A stretch of 64,000 nucleotides of DNA from Calothrix sp. PCC 7103 (GCF_000331305.1 NZ_KB217478.1:6846317-6910316); one strand, 5' to 3'. Shown: positions 35,304 to 44,813, counted from the stretch's first letter. Translations and numbers: made by a program. The notes: a model not told the origin generated them from the letters alone.

Positions 35304-37007
35304 TTAGTAGTGGTTGCCGGATTTGCGGTGGTGGACTGCAGTGACGCTATCTTGGTTTAGGACTTTACCGTCGTCTACTGTGGCATATACTAACCAGTGG
35401 TCGCCTACTTCCATGCGGTCTTTGACGGTGCATTCTAGGTAGGCTAAGGCGCCCATTAATACTGGTGAACCGTTGGCTGCTTCGGTTGTTTCTAGTCCGG
35501 CAAATCTGTCTTGTCCGGGTGCGTAGTTTTTCATGAAGTGTTTACGAATTTCTCGACCTTCGGCTAATATGTTGACGACGAAGGGGTTTCCTGTGTGCAT
35601 TAAAGCTTCTAACGCGCGGTCTTTGGCTACAGATATTGTTAAACCAGGGGGACTAAAGCTTGCCTGTGATATCCACGATGCGAGCATGGCACTTGATACA
35701 TCCCCTTGTTTGGCTGTAACTACTGATAAGGAACCGAGAATTCTTCCTACAGCTTGTTCTAAGCTGCTTGCAGGTGCGCTGGCTACTCGCACTCGGTTTG
35801 TGCGTTTAATCGCTTGGGCAAAGTCGGTTCCTGCTTCTTCGCAAAATTGGATTGTTTTATCGTCGGGTTTAAATTTGACGCGGATGGGGTCAAACCCAAA
35901 ACGGTATCCTCCATCTTTAAGTTTGGTTTCTAATATGTCGATAGCTTCACCACTCCAACCATAGGAACCAAATACACCTGCTAATTTAGTTTTGCTCGCG
36001 TTAGCAAGGACAATACCTAAAGCTGTTTGTACGGGTGTGGGTGCATGTCCACCTAAAGTGGGGGAACCCATAATAAACCCGGCTGATTTTTCTACTGCTT
36101 CTTGGATTTCTGTAGGGTCGGCAAATTCACAGTTGATTGATTCGACTCTGACACCTGCTTTGGTAATACCGTGAGCTATAGCTTGAGCAACTGTTGCGGT
36201 ATTTCCGTATGCCGAAGCGTAAATTAATGCTACTGTGTTTTCTTGGTTGGTTTGTTGTTGTATCCATTCACGATACGCTTTGCTTAATTCGATTAATCCG
36301 TAGCGCACTAATGGCCCGTGGTTAGGGGCGTACATCCGTACTTTTAAGTCAGATAGCTTTTCTAGTGCAGTATCGACTTGACGCGCATGAGGCGCCATTA
36401 CGCACTCAAAGTAATATCTTCTATCCTCTAGGAAAGATTCCCAACCTTCATCAAATACTTGGTCTCCACATATATGGGCACCAAATAATTTGTCTGTGTA
36501 TAAAATTTCCGTTTCTGGGTCGTAGGTACAAAGTTCGTCAGGGTAACGAGGGTTAGGTGTAGGGATAAATTCGAGGTGGTGTCCTTTACCTAAGTCGAGT
36601 GTTTCTTCACCCCGTTTGACTAATATCGGTAAATCTGGATTTTCTAAGGCGCCGCGTAAATTGATGGCGCCGGGGTTAGAACAGACAAAGGTAAGTTGTG
36701 GTGCAATATCCAATAAAGCCTTTAGTGTTGTCGCACGGTTCGGGTTAACGTGACCGAGAATTACATAATCTATCTTTTTTATATCAACCCTTTGCTGTAA
36801 AGCGTTTAAGAAAATTTCGGTAAAAGTTTCTCCAGGTGGGTCAATAAGCGCTGTTTTATCAGCTTCGATTAAAAAACAATTGGCAGTAGTACCCTTTGCT
36901 AAAGCATACTCAATTTCAAATCTCAAGCGTGCCCAACTGCGAGAACGAAATATCCGCGTATCTGTAGCGACAGGTAAAACTTGAACATCACGAGGTTTTA
37001 TTGACAT
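35304..37007 (-). CDS. Diflavin flavoprotein A-type (Flv1-like)
   Basis: Three domains: metallo-beta-lactamase-like (1-260), flavodoxin (about 262-405, IYASAYGNTATVAQAIAHGI) and a C-terminal flavin reductase domain (about 425-567, SMLASWISQASFSPPGLTI-like). The diiron site is non-canonical: His86, Asn88, Asn90, Arg91 (GHVNPNR) replace H-x-E-x-DH, the trait of Flv1/Flv2-type partners. Flv1-Flv3 hetero-oligomers reduce oxygen to water with photosystem I electrons. It lies 33 bp downstream of the Flv3-like gene with no sll0218-like gene between, which argues against flv2-flv4 and resembles the flv1B-flv3B arrangement of heterocystous strains. Confidence 0.9.
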   Translation of the reverse strand: MSIKPRDVQVLPVATDTRIFRSRSWARLRFEIEYALAKGTTANCFLIEADKTALIDPPGETFTEIFLNALQQRVDIKKIDYVILGHVNPNRATTLKALLDIAPQLTFVCSNPGAINLRGALENPDLPILVKRGEETLDLGKGHHLEFIPTPNPRYPDELCTYDPETEILYTDKLFGAHICGDQVFDEGWESFLEDRRYYFECVMAPHARQVDTALEKLSDLKVRMYAPNHGPLVRYGLIELSKAYREWIQQQTNQENTVALIYASAYGNTATVAQAIAHGITKAGVRVESINCEFADPTEIQEAVEKSAGFIMGSPTLGGHAPTPVQTALGIVLANASKTKLAGVFGSYGWSGEAIDILETKLKDGGYRFGFDPIRVKFKPDDKTIQFCEEAGTDFAQAIKRTNRVRVASAPASSLEQAVGRILGSLSVVTAKQGDVSSAMLASWISQASFSPPGLTISVAKDRALEALMHTGNPFVVNILAEGREIRKHFMKNYAPGQDRFAGLETTEAANGSPVLMGALAYLECTVKDRMEVGDHWLVYATVDDGKVLNQDSVTAVHHRKSGNHY

Positions 37008-37040
37008 AAGAGTTAGGAGTGCTAAGTGCTGAGTGAGGAG

Positions 37041-38765
37041 TTAGTAGTGATTACCAACTTTACGGTGGTGTACTGCGGTTAATCCTTCGGGTTTGGAAAC
37101 TCTGCCGGCGTTGACTGTACAGTAAACTATCCAGTGGTCACCTGCATCGAGTCGGCTTCCGACTTCACACTCCATGTACGCTAATGCATCAGTCAGAATA
37201 GGGGCGCCGTTTTGGGCAGGTTGAGTACGTACTCCTTCAAAACGGTCTGCACCTGGTGCAAATCGTTTGAGGAAGTGTTTCATTAAACCTTGATAATTAC
37301 CTTCTTCCAAAACATTCAGGACAAATTTATCACCGACTTGCATCAGTGATTCAATTGCCCGGTCTTTGGCGACAGCAACACTAAAACCTAATGGTTTAAA
37401 GCTCGCTTGCGCTACCCATGAAGCTAACATCGCGCTTTGTACATCACCTCTCTTCGCTGTAATAATGTATAAACCGCCACTGATTCTTCCTAGGGCTTTA
37501 TCCAAATCGGCACCTAGCGATTTCATTTGTTTGATGCTTTTATCGCGCGTTACCCATTGTGCTAAGTCAGTCCCAGCTTCTTCGCAAAGTTTATAGGTGT
37601 TATCGGTTGGAGTTTCACGGATTTCAATAACGGGGAATGCAATGTGTAAACCTAACGCACGGAATTTGTTGAGTAGGGGATAAGTTGGTTCGTCGTTGCC
37701 ACCACCTGTTTCAAAAATACCGATAGCTTGTTTCTCTTTAGCAGAACCCAATATTGTGCCAATGGCGCCTTGAATATTAGCATCGTTGGTTGTTGGTGGC
37801 ATACCCACGACAATACCCGCAACTCGGCTAACAAGTTCGCGTAGTTCCTGTAAATCAGGATTGCTACCCAAGTCGATCATTTCTACAGCTACACCTGTTT
37901 TGGTAATACCATTGGCAAGTGAATGAGCAAGTCGATCAGAGGCGCCATACTCAGAGACGTAAAATATACCAACTGCGGTTTCGGCTTTTGCTTGGGTTTG
38001 ACTCCAAGTACGGTATCTTTCTGTTAACTCCTGGACATTGTGCAATAACAGTGGACCGTGACCCGTGGCGATCATGTCAATGTGTTCGAGTTCACCCATC
38101 CGCTTGAGCGCAGACAAGACCGAGCGCGCGTTTGGCGCCATCAGACATTCGTAGTAGTATTCATAATCGGGAGAAATTGCTTCCAAATTTTCATCGAACG
38201 TCGCATCGGAACAGTAATGCAAGCCGAATGCGTCACAGGTGTAGAGAGTTTTGGTTTTGTGGTCGAATGTAAAAATGGTGTCGGGCCAGTGTAAATTGGG
38301 AGCAATCACAAATTCCAACTCATGCCCGTTACCCAAATCCAACTTATCGCCGTTTTTGACGATTTGCCGCTTGAATGGAATATGTACAAGATTCTCTAAA
38401 AATTGAATCGCTACCTTTGAACCAACTACAGTAATATCTGGCGCCAGTTTCAAAACGTCTTTGACTAAACCACTGTGGTCAGGTTCTGTATGGCTGATAA
38501 TTAAATAGTCTATTTCACTAAAGTCGATTAATCCTCTAACCGCATCTAAATATAGATGACGGAACTTTTCATGGGAGGTATCTACAAGGGCTATTTTCTC
38601 TCCACGAATTAAAAATGAGTTGTACGTGGTGCCATTTTGCAGCCCAAATTCAATATCAAAGCGGTCTCTATCCCAATCTAGCGAGCGAACTGCCGTTGTA
38701 TCGCAAGCTATATCAGCAATCTGTATAGTAAGTCTTTTTTGAGTCTTTTCGGTGAGTGCTACCAT
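37041..38765 (-). CDS. Diflavin flavoprotein A-type (Flv3-like)
   Basis: Same three-domain architecture (lactamase-like, flavodoxin IFYVSEYGASDRLAHSLA, flavin reductase). The diiron ligands are canonical: His92, Glu94, Asp96, His97 (SHTEPDHSG), with further His in PNLHWPD and ATGHGPL, as in Flv3/Flv4. It is first in the pair, with a strong GGAGGAG ribosome-binding site just before ATG 38765. Together with the Flv1-like protein it should protect photosystem I, or nitrogenase if heterocyst-specific. The A or B paralogue assignment rests on gene adjacency, not on phylogeny. Confidence 0.9.
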   Translation of the reverse strand: MVALTEKTQKRLTIQIADIACDTTAVRSLDWDRDRFDIEFGLQNGTTYNSFLIRGEKIALVDTSHEKFRHLYLDAVRGLIDFSEIDYLIISHTEPDHSGLVKDVLKLAPDITVVGSKVAIQFLENLVHIPFKRQIVKNGDKLDLGNGHELEFVIAPNLHWPDTIFTFDHKTKTLYTCDAFGLHYCSDATFDENLEAISPDYEYYYECLMAPNARSVLSALKRMGELEHIDMIATGHGPLLLHNVQELTERYRTWSQTQAKAETAVGIFYVSEYGASDRLAHSLANGITKTGVAVEMIDLGSNPDLQELRELVSRVAGIVVGMPPTTNDANIQGAIGTILGSAKEKQAIGIFETGGGNDEPTYPLLNKFRALGLHIAFPVIEIRETPTDNTYKLCEEAGTDLAQWVTRDKSIKQMKSLGADLDKALGRISGGLYIITAKRGDVQSAMLASWVAQASFKPLGFSVAVAKDRAIESLMQVGDKFVLNVLEEGNYQGLMKHFLKRFAPGADRFEGVRTQPAQNGAPILTDALAYMECEVGSRLDAGDHWIVYCTVNAGRVSKPEGLTAVHHRKVGNHY

Positions 38766-38945
38766 AGCTCTCCTCCTGTATAAATTAAGTATTTATTACG
38801 TCTTGTTCTATTGTGGCATGAGTTAAATGTAAATAATTATTAAAAAAACTATCGATGAGTTAAATAAAACAAAAGAGACCAAGGTAATAATTCGTAGGGT
38901 GGGCACTGCTTACCTTACGAGGTATGGAGTTCAGGGAAGGGTAAT

Positions 38946-39680
38946 ATGTTGGAAAGCTGGTTGGGGTTAATGATTGGCAATTCTCGATTGCATTGGGGAT
39001 TATTTGAGTGCAAAGATTTTATCTATAGCTGGGATAGCGATTACTTATTAACCCCAGAGTTACCCTGTCCTCTGAATCCTGATCTGCCTTTGTATCTTGC
39101 TTCTGTTGTTCCCTTACAGACTGCAATATGGCAAAATTACCCAAATGTCAAGATTATTTATTTAGAAAATATTACACTAAAGCAAATGTATCCAACTTTG
39201 GGTATTGATCGAGCTTTAGCTGTATTAGGCGCCGGTCAAGTTTTAGGGTTTCCTGTACTAGTCATTGATGTTGGAACTGCACTAACCTTTACTGGCGCCG
39301 ATAATAATCAAGCGTTGTTAGGTGGGGCTATTCTACCAGGATTGAGTATGCAAATGACAATGTTAGAAATACGAACTGGCGCCTTACCTAAAGTTAACCT
39401 ACCGCAAAAGCTACCTTCACGCTGGGCAATAAACACTCCTGAAGCGATACAAAGCGGAGTAATTTATACATTACTTGCGGGAATTATTGATTTCGTCACT
39501 TCCTGGTGGCATGACTTTCCACAAAGTCAAGTTGTAATGACTGGGGGAGCGTGTACGCTGTTATATTCTTATTTACAATCTGCTTATCCAGAAATAGCCA
39601 CACACATAGTTGTAGAACGTAATTTAATATTCTGGGGCATGAGCTTATCTTGTGGAGCGGGCATAGAAAGCCCACCCTAA
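38946..39680 (+). CDS. coaX: Type III pantothenate kinase
   Basis: ASKHA-fold type III pantothenate kinase: GLMIGNSRLHWGLF (usual GNT/S phosphate loop), VLVIDVGTALTFTGAD, GGAILPGLSMQMTMLEIRTGALP and VVMTGGACTLL. It phosphorylates pantothenate, the first step to coenzyme A, and is potassium-dependent and not feedback inhibited. AGGGAAGGG precedes the ATG. It contains three GGCGCC hexamers. The 3' end runs into a dispersed GGGCATAGAAAGCCC hairpin that includes its stop. Confidence 0.93.
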   Translation: MLESWLGLMIGNSRLHWGLFECKDFIYSWDSDYLLTPELPCPLNPDLPLYLASVVPLQTAIWQNYPNVKIIYLENITLKQMYPTLGIDRALAVLGAGQVLGFPVLVIDVGTALTFTGADNNQALLGGAILPGLSMQMTMLEIRTGALPKVNLPQKLPSRWAINTPEAIQSGVIYTLLAGIIDFVTSWWHDFPQSQVVMTGGACTLLYSYLQSAYPEIATHIVVERNLIFWGMSLSCGAGIESPP

Positions 39681-39708
39681 CATATAGAACATTAAATTTT
39701 TACAAGTC

Positions 39709-40545
39709 TTAATTAAAAACTGCCCAGTTAACTTTACGGGTTTTAATAAAGTCACGAATTTGTTCTGCAACAGCGTTACTACAAAAATGCGGTAAATTCT
39801 GCTCTCCGTGAGCAATCGTATTTCTAATAGCTCCGGGTATTAATTCAGCGTAAGTGTTACTTATGGCAATTGCTTCTTGTGTATCTTTGCCGCCTTGTAA
39901 AATTAAAACTGGAACTACTAAGAAAGCAAGACGATTTTCGAGAAGTTCCGCGCGAACTTCGGGAAGTTGACGCTGAAATAATAGCTCACACGCTGTTGGA
40001 TATTGCTCCATTATTAAACGCTGGCGCCATTCTTCTTGAACTTTGATTTGCCAACCAAACATTTTGGCAATTGGACGTATTAATTTTAATAAGGCAAACG
40101 CTAACTCTGAACGCTGAAGTATATTTTTCATTTGCTTCAAACGTTTGTCGGTTGAAAAAGTTGCTACACCTTCAGGAGAAACCAAAATCAACCCAAGAAC
40201 TCGCTCTGGATATTTCAAAGCATAACTTGCCGCTATCCAGGCGCCTAATGTATCTCCAACTAAATATACGCGCTCTAACTTTAATGCTAAAAGAAACTCT
40301 GCCAAGCACTCGACTTGCACATCTATTGAATAATGAATATCGGGAACCTCAGACTCTCCAAATCCTAATAAATCTGGCGCCAAACAATGATAATCGTGCG
40401 ATAACGACTCCATCACAGGTACCCATTGACTACCCTCGTTCCAGCTACCATGCAAAAAAATAACATTAGAACCTTGACCAACTTCGCGCCAAAATATAAG
40501 CCCTTGAGAGAGCTTTCTCCGAGAGTTACGAAATAAACTATCCAT
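39709..40545 (-). CDS. Alpha/beta hydrolase with Thr at the nucleophile position
   Basis: Canonical alpha/beta-hydrolase layout: oxyanion segment VIFLHGSWNEGSQW, CLAPDLLGFGES, nucleophile elbow VGDTLGAW, acid Asp in LILQGGKDT and a His in NLPHFCSN. The elbow reads G97-D-T-L-G101, so Thr99 takes the place of the usual Ser (ACA codon, one base from TCA). It may have altered or no hydrolase activity. About 278 residues, no signal; a short lid region is present. Standalone gene, convergent with coaX. Confidence 0.88.
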   Translation of the reverse strand: MDSLFRNSRRKLSQGLIFWREVGQGSNVIFLHGSWNEGSQWVPVMESLSHDYHCLAPDLLGFGESEVPDIHYSIDVQVECLAEFLLALKLERVYLVGDTLGAWIAASYALKYPERVLGLILVSPEGVATFSTDKRLKQMKNILQRSELAFALLKLIRPIAKMFGWQIKVQEEWRQRLIMEQYPTACELLFQRQLPEVRAELLENRLAFLVVPVLILQGGKDTQEAIAISNTYAELIPGAIRNTIAHGEQNLPHFCSNAVAEQIRDFIKTRKVNWAVFN

Positions 40546-40693
40546 TTTAATGTAGAAGCAAGGAGTAAAAAGTTAATAAAAGCTTGACTGCGTTGTTATT
40601 GACTTCTGTTATACACGCAGTTCATCGGGAACGTGCGGAAATAAAAGTCAGAGTTATTAATTTTAGGTACTCAAAATAATAAATACGATAGTA

Positions 40694-41227
40694 CTAAGAA
40701 ACTGTCGTCAAACCTTCTAAGTAGTCTTTTAATTGTTGAGCATGGTCGTGGGACATTGGTTCGTTTGGTATGGAATCTGGATAGAACGCTTGTATTTCTA
40801 TGACTTCCATTGTGTCTTGAACCGACATATTGCCTTGGACTTCTGCTTCGACGACTACACAGATAGAATGAATTCTGGGGTCACGGTCGGGCTGAGAGTA
40901 CACGCCAACTAAGCGGGTAATTTTTACCAAATCTAACCCAGTTTCTTCTTTTAACTCACGCTCAACCGTAATAGGTATATCTTCTCCCCAATCAACCATA
41001 CCTCCAGGTAAAGACCAAAGACCGTTGTCACGGCGCCGAATTAACACAATTTTTCCGTCAGGTAAAATTGGAATTATACTTGTACCAGGAACGGGGTGAC
41101 GAAATATAACACCAAGTACAGTTTGTCCAAAACGCCACAAGCCAAGTGTGGACTTAATTACGAAAGCAAACAAGGCAAAAATATTCAATATCCGTTTGGG
41201 AAAGTAATTTAGCTTCAAGTGTTCCAA
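40694..41227 (-). CDS. NUDIX hydrolase
   Basis: Contains a full Nudix box (GGMVDWGEDIPITVERELKE followed by ETGLDL) with REXXEE-type metal-binding residues. Upstream are TSIIPILPDGKIVLIRRRDN and LWSLPG, typical of the family. The first 40 residues (ILNIFALFAFVIKSTLGLWR) are hydrophobic, which may be a membrane anchor. The start is TTG 41227; no nearby ATG gives the full N-terminus, so the exact start is uncertain. Substrate unpredictable. Confidence 0.9.
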   Translation of the reverse strand: MEHLKLNYFPKRILNIFALFAFVIKSTLGLWRFGQTVLGVIFRHPVPGTSIIPILPDGKIVLIRRRDNGLWSLPGGMVDWGEDIPITVERELKEETGLDLVKITRLVGVYSQPDRDPRIHSICVVVEAEVQGNMSVQDTMEVIEIQAFYPDSIPNEPMSHDHAQQLKDYLEGLTTVS

Positions 41228-41628
41228 GTCGCCACGATTATTTATTCAAATACCTAATTAAATTAGCTAATTTAAGCTATGTCATTAATTTCTGATTGAA
41301 TTATAAATTTCGTGGTTTTGGGCTATATTCTAACCATTACCCTAGAACAAATCAATATTAGCATCCACTAAATATTTCAGCAGTGTATGCTTAAATACGT
41401 ATTTTACATTTATTGAATAATTATACAAGAAACTTGAGAAACGCAAGAAACCCGGTTTCTGGTTCTTTAATATTTGACATAACAGCAGCCTGTAATGTAT
41501 GCTAGATTGCTGTTCTATAAATAATCAAAGCTAGAACGGCAGAAACTACTTGATAGGATTGGTAACTGTAAGATTACCAAGCAGATGCCAAAGCATAGCT
41601 TTTTTGTTGTTTACAAAATGAGGTGAAC
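41228..41628. other. Intergenic region with AGAAACCCGGTTTCT
   Basis: About 400 bp between divergent genes. AGAAACCCGGTTTCT at 41446-41460 is a fifth copy of the palindrome, preceded by AAGAAACTTGAGAAACGC. The rest is AT-rich and should hold the promoters of the NUDIX gene and the small basic protein. Confidence 0.5.
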
Positions 41629-41796
41629 ATGGCCAAGCGCCGTAACCCAAAAAAAGAAAAGGCGCTACGGAACCAGGCTTACGCCCGAAAGTTCCGTAAA
41701 CGGACGACTACGGGAAGAATGCAGCGAAGATTCCAACAAAGAGCGCCTAAGAGCGAAGAAGAAGAGAGTACAGCAGCAATGGACGCTGAGGGATAA
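41629..41796 (+). CDS. Small basic conserved-looking protein (55 residues)
   Basis: ATG 41629 is preceded by GAGGTG at good spacing and the frame ends with TAA at 41796. The first 40 residues are strongly basic (MAKRRNPKKEKALRNQAYAR, KFRKRTTTGRMQRRFQQR) and the last 15 acidic (KSEEEESTAAMDAEG). The composition suggests an RNA- or ribosome-associated protein with an acidic tail. It is too short for typical ORF length cut-offs. I believe similar proteins are conserved in Nostocales, but no function is known to me. Confidence 0.75.
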   Translation: MAKRRNPKKEKALRNQAYARKFRKRTTTGRMQRRFQQRAPKSEEEESTAAMDAEG

Positions 41797-41895
41797 TAAT
41801 ACATTATTGCGCTCGCTCGTTCATAAAAGTCGCTGTTACAAAGTTGGGGGATACATTACTGTATCTCCCAATTTGCTTTTTAATAGATCGCGTCT

Positions 41896-43290
41896 CTACT
41901 TAGTTGGTAGGTTTAAAATGGCACGAGCATTCTTTAATGCTTCTCGAACTTGAGTAAAGCCAGTACCACCGTAGCTGTTACGTGCGGCAACGACTTGAAG
42001 CGGGTTAATAGCTTGGTAAATATCTGCTTCAAAAGCTGGATGTAATTGTTTCCACTCTTCTAAAGTTAAATCTTTAAGAAGTTTATTTGTGGCAATACAA
42101 GTTTTAACAACTTTGCCCACAAGATTATAAGCTTCGCGAAATGGAACTCCCTTGGTTGCTAAATAGTCAGCTACATCAGTAGCGTTAGAAAAATCTTCGC
42201 ATACAGCGTCAGCCAAGCGATGAGTACGGAACTGCAACCCAGAGCGTAGCAATATTGTCATTGACTCTAAGCAAGCTGTGACGGTTTTGACGCTATCAAA
42301 CAAACCCTCTTTATCTTCTTGTAAGTCTTTGTTATATGCCAATGGTAGTCCTTTCATCATCACCAACAGGGCTTGGAGATGACCGAATACACGACCAGTT
42401 TTACCCCGTACCAGTTCTGGAACATCGGGGTTTTTCTTTTGGGGCATAATACTTGAACCAGTTGCACAGCTATCTAATAAAGTCACAAAGCCAAATTCTT
42501 GACTTGCCCAAAAAATTACTTCTTCAGCAAGACGGCTCAGGTGAACCATAATTAAACTAGCTGCACACGTAAATTCAATCGCAAAGTCTCTATCGCTGAC
42601 ACCATCTAGACTATTTTCGTAAACAGCATCAAAATGTAATAGTTCAGCAGTATAGTGGCGGTCGATAGGAAAAGTTGTTCCTGCTAAAGCACCGCAGCCA
42701 AGCGGTGATATATTAACACGGCGCCGAACATCACTCAACCGTTGGCAGTCACGCTCTAGCATTTGGAAATAAGCAAGAAGATGGTGAGCTAAACTCAGTG
42801 GTTGCGCGCGTTGTAAATGCGTATAACCAGGTATTAAAGTTTCAACATTTTGTTCGGCAATATCCAGTAATACAGATTGAAATTCTCGAATTTGGCGTTG
42901 AATTTGTTCAATTTGCGCTCGTAAATAAAGACGTGTATCAGTACCAACTTGGTCATTACGCGAACGAGCAGTGTGTAATTTTTTTCCTACATCACCTGTA
43001 ATTTCGGTAAGGCGCCGTTCCACAGCAAAATGTACATCTTCAGCATCAACACCTGGAGTAAAATTACCAGAGCGATATTCTTGACGAATTTGTTCCAAAC
43101 CAGACACAAGCTGTTCGCCTTCCGATTCAGAAATAATACCAGTATGAGCAAGCATTTTAGCGTGTGCCTGCGAACCAGTAATATCATACTCAATTAATTC
43201 AATATCAAAGTTAATACTCGCATTAAAGCGAGCAATATGAGGATGCAGTCCTGATTCAAATCGTGGACTCCAATTCGGTTGCTGAGTCAT
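41896..43290 (-). CDS. argH: Argininosuccinate lyase
   Basis: Fumarase/aspartase superfamily: signature [49 protein letters not shown] and [17 protein letters not shown]. It cleaves argininosuccinate to arginine and fumarate, the last step of arginine synthesis; arginine is also a cyanophycin building block (cph genes at 50.9-54.6 kb). The open frame extends to 43362, but ATG 43290 ([15 protein letters not shown]) is the family start, giving 464 residues. Confidence 0.97.
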   Translation of the reverse strand: MTQQPNWSPRFESGLHPHIARFNASINFDIELIEYDITGSQAHAKMLAHTGIISESEGEQLVSGLEQIRQEYRSGNFTPGVDAEDVHFAVERRLTEITGDVGKKLHTARSRNDQVGTDTRLYLRAQIEQIQRQIREFQSVLLDIAEQNVETLIPGYTHLQRAQPLSLAHHLLAYFQMLERDCQRLSDVRRRVNISPLGCGALAGTTFPIDRHYTAELLHFDAVYENSLDGVSDRDFAIEFTCAASLIMVHLSRLAEEVIFWASQEFGFVTLLDSCATGSSIMPQKKNPDVPELVRGKTGRVFGHLQALLVMMKGLPLAYNKDLQEDKEGLFDSVKTVTACLESMTILLRSGLQFRTHRLADAVCEDFSNATDVADYLATKGVPFREAYNLVGKVVKTCIATNKLLKDLTLEEWKQLHPAFEADIYQAINPLQVVAARNSYGGTGFTQVREALKNARAILNLPTK

Positions 43291-43578
43291 AAACAAAATA
43301 TTGGGAAGAGTTAGTAGGGTGGAATGTCGCTTACTTAACGTATTAATGGTGCGTGAAAGCACTGCAATGAAAGCGTTACATTGATTGATAGTAATAGCGC
43401 AGATCGCACCCTACCCCAATGCGCGTTGGCGCCTCCAAATGCTTAAGTCAGCGACATTCATTAGTAGGGTGCGATCAGGCCATAACAATCGTAAAACAAA
43501 ACTAATAAACTAGTAGCGTCACGCACAGAAGCGAGGAGCGGAGTTAGGAGTTAGGAGTTTTTATTCTTAACTTTGTTT
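43291..43578. repeat. Repeat-rich spacer upstream of argH
   Basis: Holds a partial copy of the GTGCG...AGCGTCACGCAC repeat (about 43465-43526, cf. 8576-8633), a related GCAGATCGCACCCTACC stretch at about 43395, and two GTTAGGA heptamers at 43543-43556. No coding sequence seen. Confidence 0.55.
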
Positions 43579-43782
43579 TTAGCCGTAGCTAGTTAGATTC
43601 CGAATCATATAGCCAATAGCCAGCCCAATCAACAGTGCCCATGCTTGCCCAGTTTGTACAAAGTGGGTAAACGATTTTTGTATCTGACCCAAAAGATTGG
43701 GGTCAGTAACGTTTTGAGCCAAAACCGTCAAATCTATATGCCCCAGTCCAAATTGAAACACCCAATCACTAAAAATATCCAT
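43579..43782 (-). CDS. Small membrane protein (67 residues), unknown
   Basis: Soluble N-terminal half (LGHIDLTVLAQNVTDPNLLG, QIQKSFTHFVQTGQ) and one C-terminal membrane helix (AWALLIGLAIGYMIRNLTSYG). No family recognised. Codon use and hydrophobicity fit a real small protein; ATG 43782 follows CAAGAGAACTT. A CACAGGCATCCTGCCTGTG hairpin lies just upstream at about 43797-43816. Confidence 0.6.
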   Translation of the reverse strand: MDIFSDWVFQFGLGHIDLTVLAQNVTDPNLLGQIQKSFTHFVQTGQAWALLIGLAIGYMIRNLTSYG

Positions 43783-43889
43783 AAGTTCTCTTGTGGCACA
43801 GGCATCCTGCCTGTGTATTAATTTTATACAAATTAAATAATGACAAAACTGTCATAACCTGAATACACAAGTAATGTCCACTACTTACC

Positions 43890-43973
43890 TTAAGCAGAAA
43901 TACTGACAGTCAGTACAAAGCTGAGAGCGAAAGCAGCTAATATTACCCAATTTTTTGTTAAAAAACGTACCAT
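43890..43973 (-). CDS. Candidate 27-residue single-helix membrane peptide
   Basis: ATG 43973 to TAA 43890 encodes a short basic start (MVRFLTKNW) and one hydrophobic helix (VILAAFALSFVLTVSISA), the layout of tiny thylakoid or NDH subunits. The ribosome-binding site is weak (TAAAG) and no match to a known small subunit was recognised, so this is tentative. Confidence 0.3.
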   Translation of the reverse strand: MVRFLTKNWVILAAFALSFVLTVSISA

Positions 43974-44020
43974 TTTAAACTTTACCGACCGTATTTGTAG
44001 AATAAAATACAGTCATAACC

Positions 44021-44809
44021 TCAACACTCTTGAGGTGCCAACCGCAATTTCTCGGCTGTTCGTAAAATTTGTCCAGCTAGTACAGCAGAGCCAAAGCCAT
44101 TATCAATATTTACAACTCCAATACCTGCTGCACACGAATTTAACATCGTTAACAGTGGTGCCAGTCCAGCAAAACTGGCACCATAACCAATACTAGTAGG
44201 CACAGCAATTACAGGACAATCTGCTAAACCCGCAACAACACTAGGTAAGGCACCTTCCATACCAGCAACAACAATTAACACAGAAGCAGATTCAATAACG
44301 TGACGGTTATTAAGTAAACGGTGAATACCAGCAACACCAACATCCCATAGTCGCTGCACACGAAAACCGCAAAGTTCAGCAGTCACGGCAGCTTCTTCAG
44401 CAATTGGTAAATCAGCAGTACCAGCAGAAATAATACCAATAGTACCGTGATATTTCGGTTCTATTCTATCGGGAGTAATGGCGCAAATCCTCGCCATTTC
44501 GTAATAACGCAGTTCTCTAACTTTTGGTTGTAATAATTGATATACATCGGGTGAAATGCGTGTTGCCATAACTACAGGGTTACGCTGACGCATTACATTC
44601 ATAATTTGGGCAATTTGCTCTGGAGTTTTGCCCTGTCCCCAAATAACTTCCGGAAAACCTGTTCTGAGTTCCCGATGATGGTCTATTTTCGCAAATTCTC
44701 CAACAGGTTCGTATGCTAAATCTTTAAGTTTATCAAATGCGGTATCAGTACTCAGACTACCATTCGCAACGGATTCGAGAAGGAAGCGTAGATTTTGGTC
44801 ATTGGTCAT
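44021..44809 (-). CDS. larB: Nickel pincer cofactor biosynthesis protein LarB
   Basis: C-terminal PurE-like domain: TIGIISAGTADLPIAEEAAV, VGVAGIHRLLNN, ASVLIVVAGMEGALPSVVAG and VIAVPTSIGYGASFAGLAPL match LarB. LarB carboxylates and hydrolyses nicotinic acid adenine dinucleotide in synthesis of the nickel-pincer cofactor of LarA-type racemases. larC, larE and larA are not in this window. It lies 4 bp downstream of a binding-protein gene on the same strand, which in other organisms can be a nickel/peptide-type transporter part; whether this pairing is meaningful is uncertain. Confidence 0.9.
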   Translation of the reverse strand: MTNDQNLRFLLESVANGSLSTDTAFDKLKDLAYEPVGEFAKIDHHRELRTGFPEVIWGQGKTPEQIAQIMNVMRQRNPVVMATRISPDVYQLLQPKVRELRYYEMARICAITPDRIEPKYHGTIGIISAGTADLPIAEEAAVTAELCGFRVQRLWDVGVAGIHRLLNNRHVIESASVLIVVAGMEGALPSVVAGLADCPVIAVPTSIGYGASFAGLAPLLTMLNSCAAGIGVVNIDNGFGSAVLAGQILRTAEKLRLAPQEC

Positions 44810-44813
44810 TTTA

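Noticed and set aside
35304-38765. flv2-flv4 operon
   Set aside because: No sll0218-type gene lies between or beside them, and the order with a 33-bp spacer fits an flv1/flv3 pair better.
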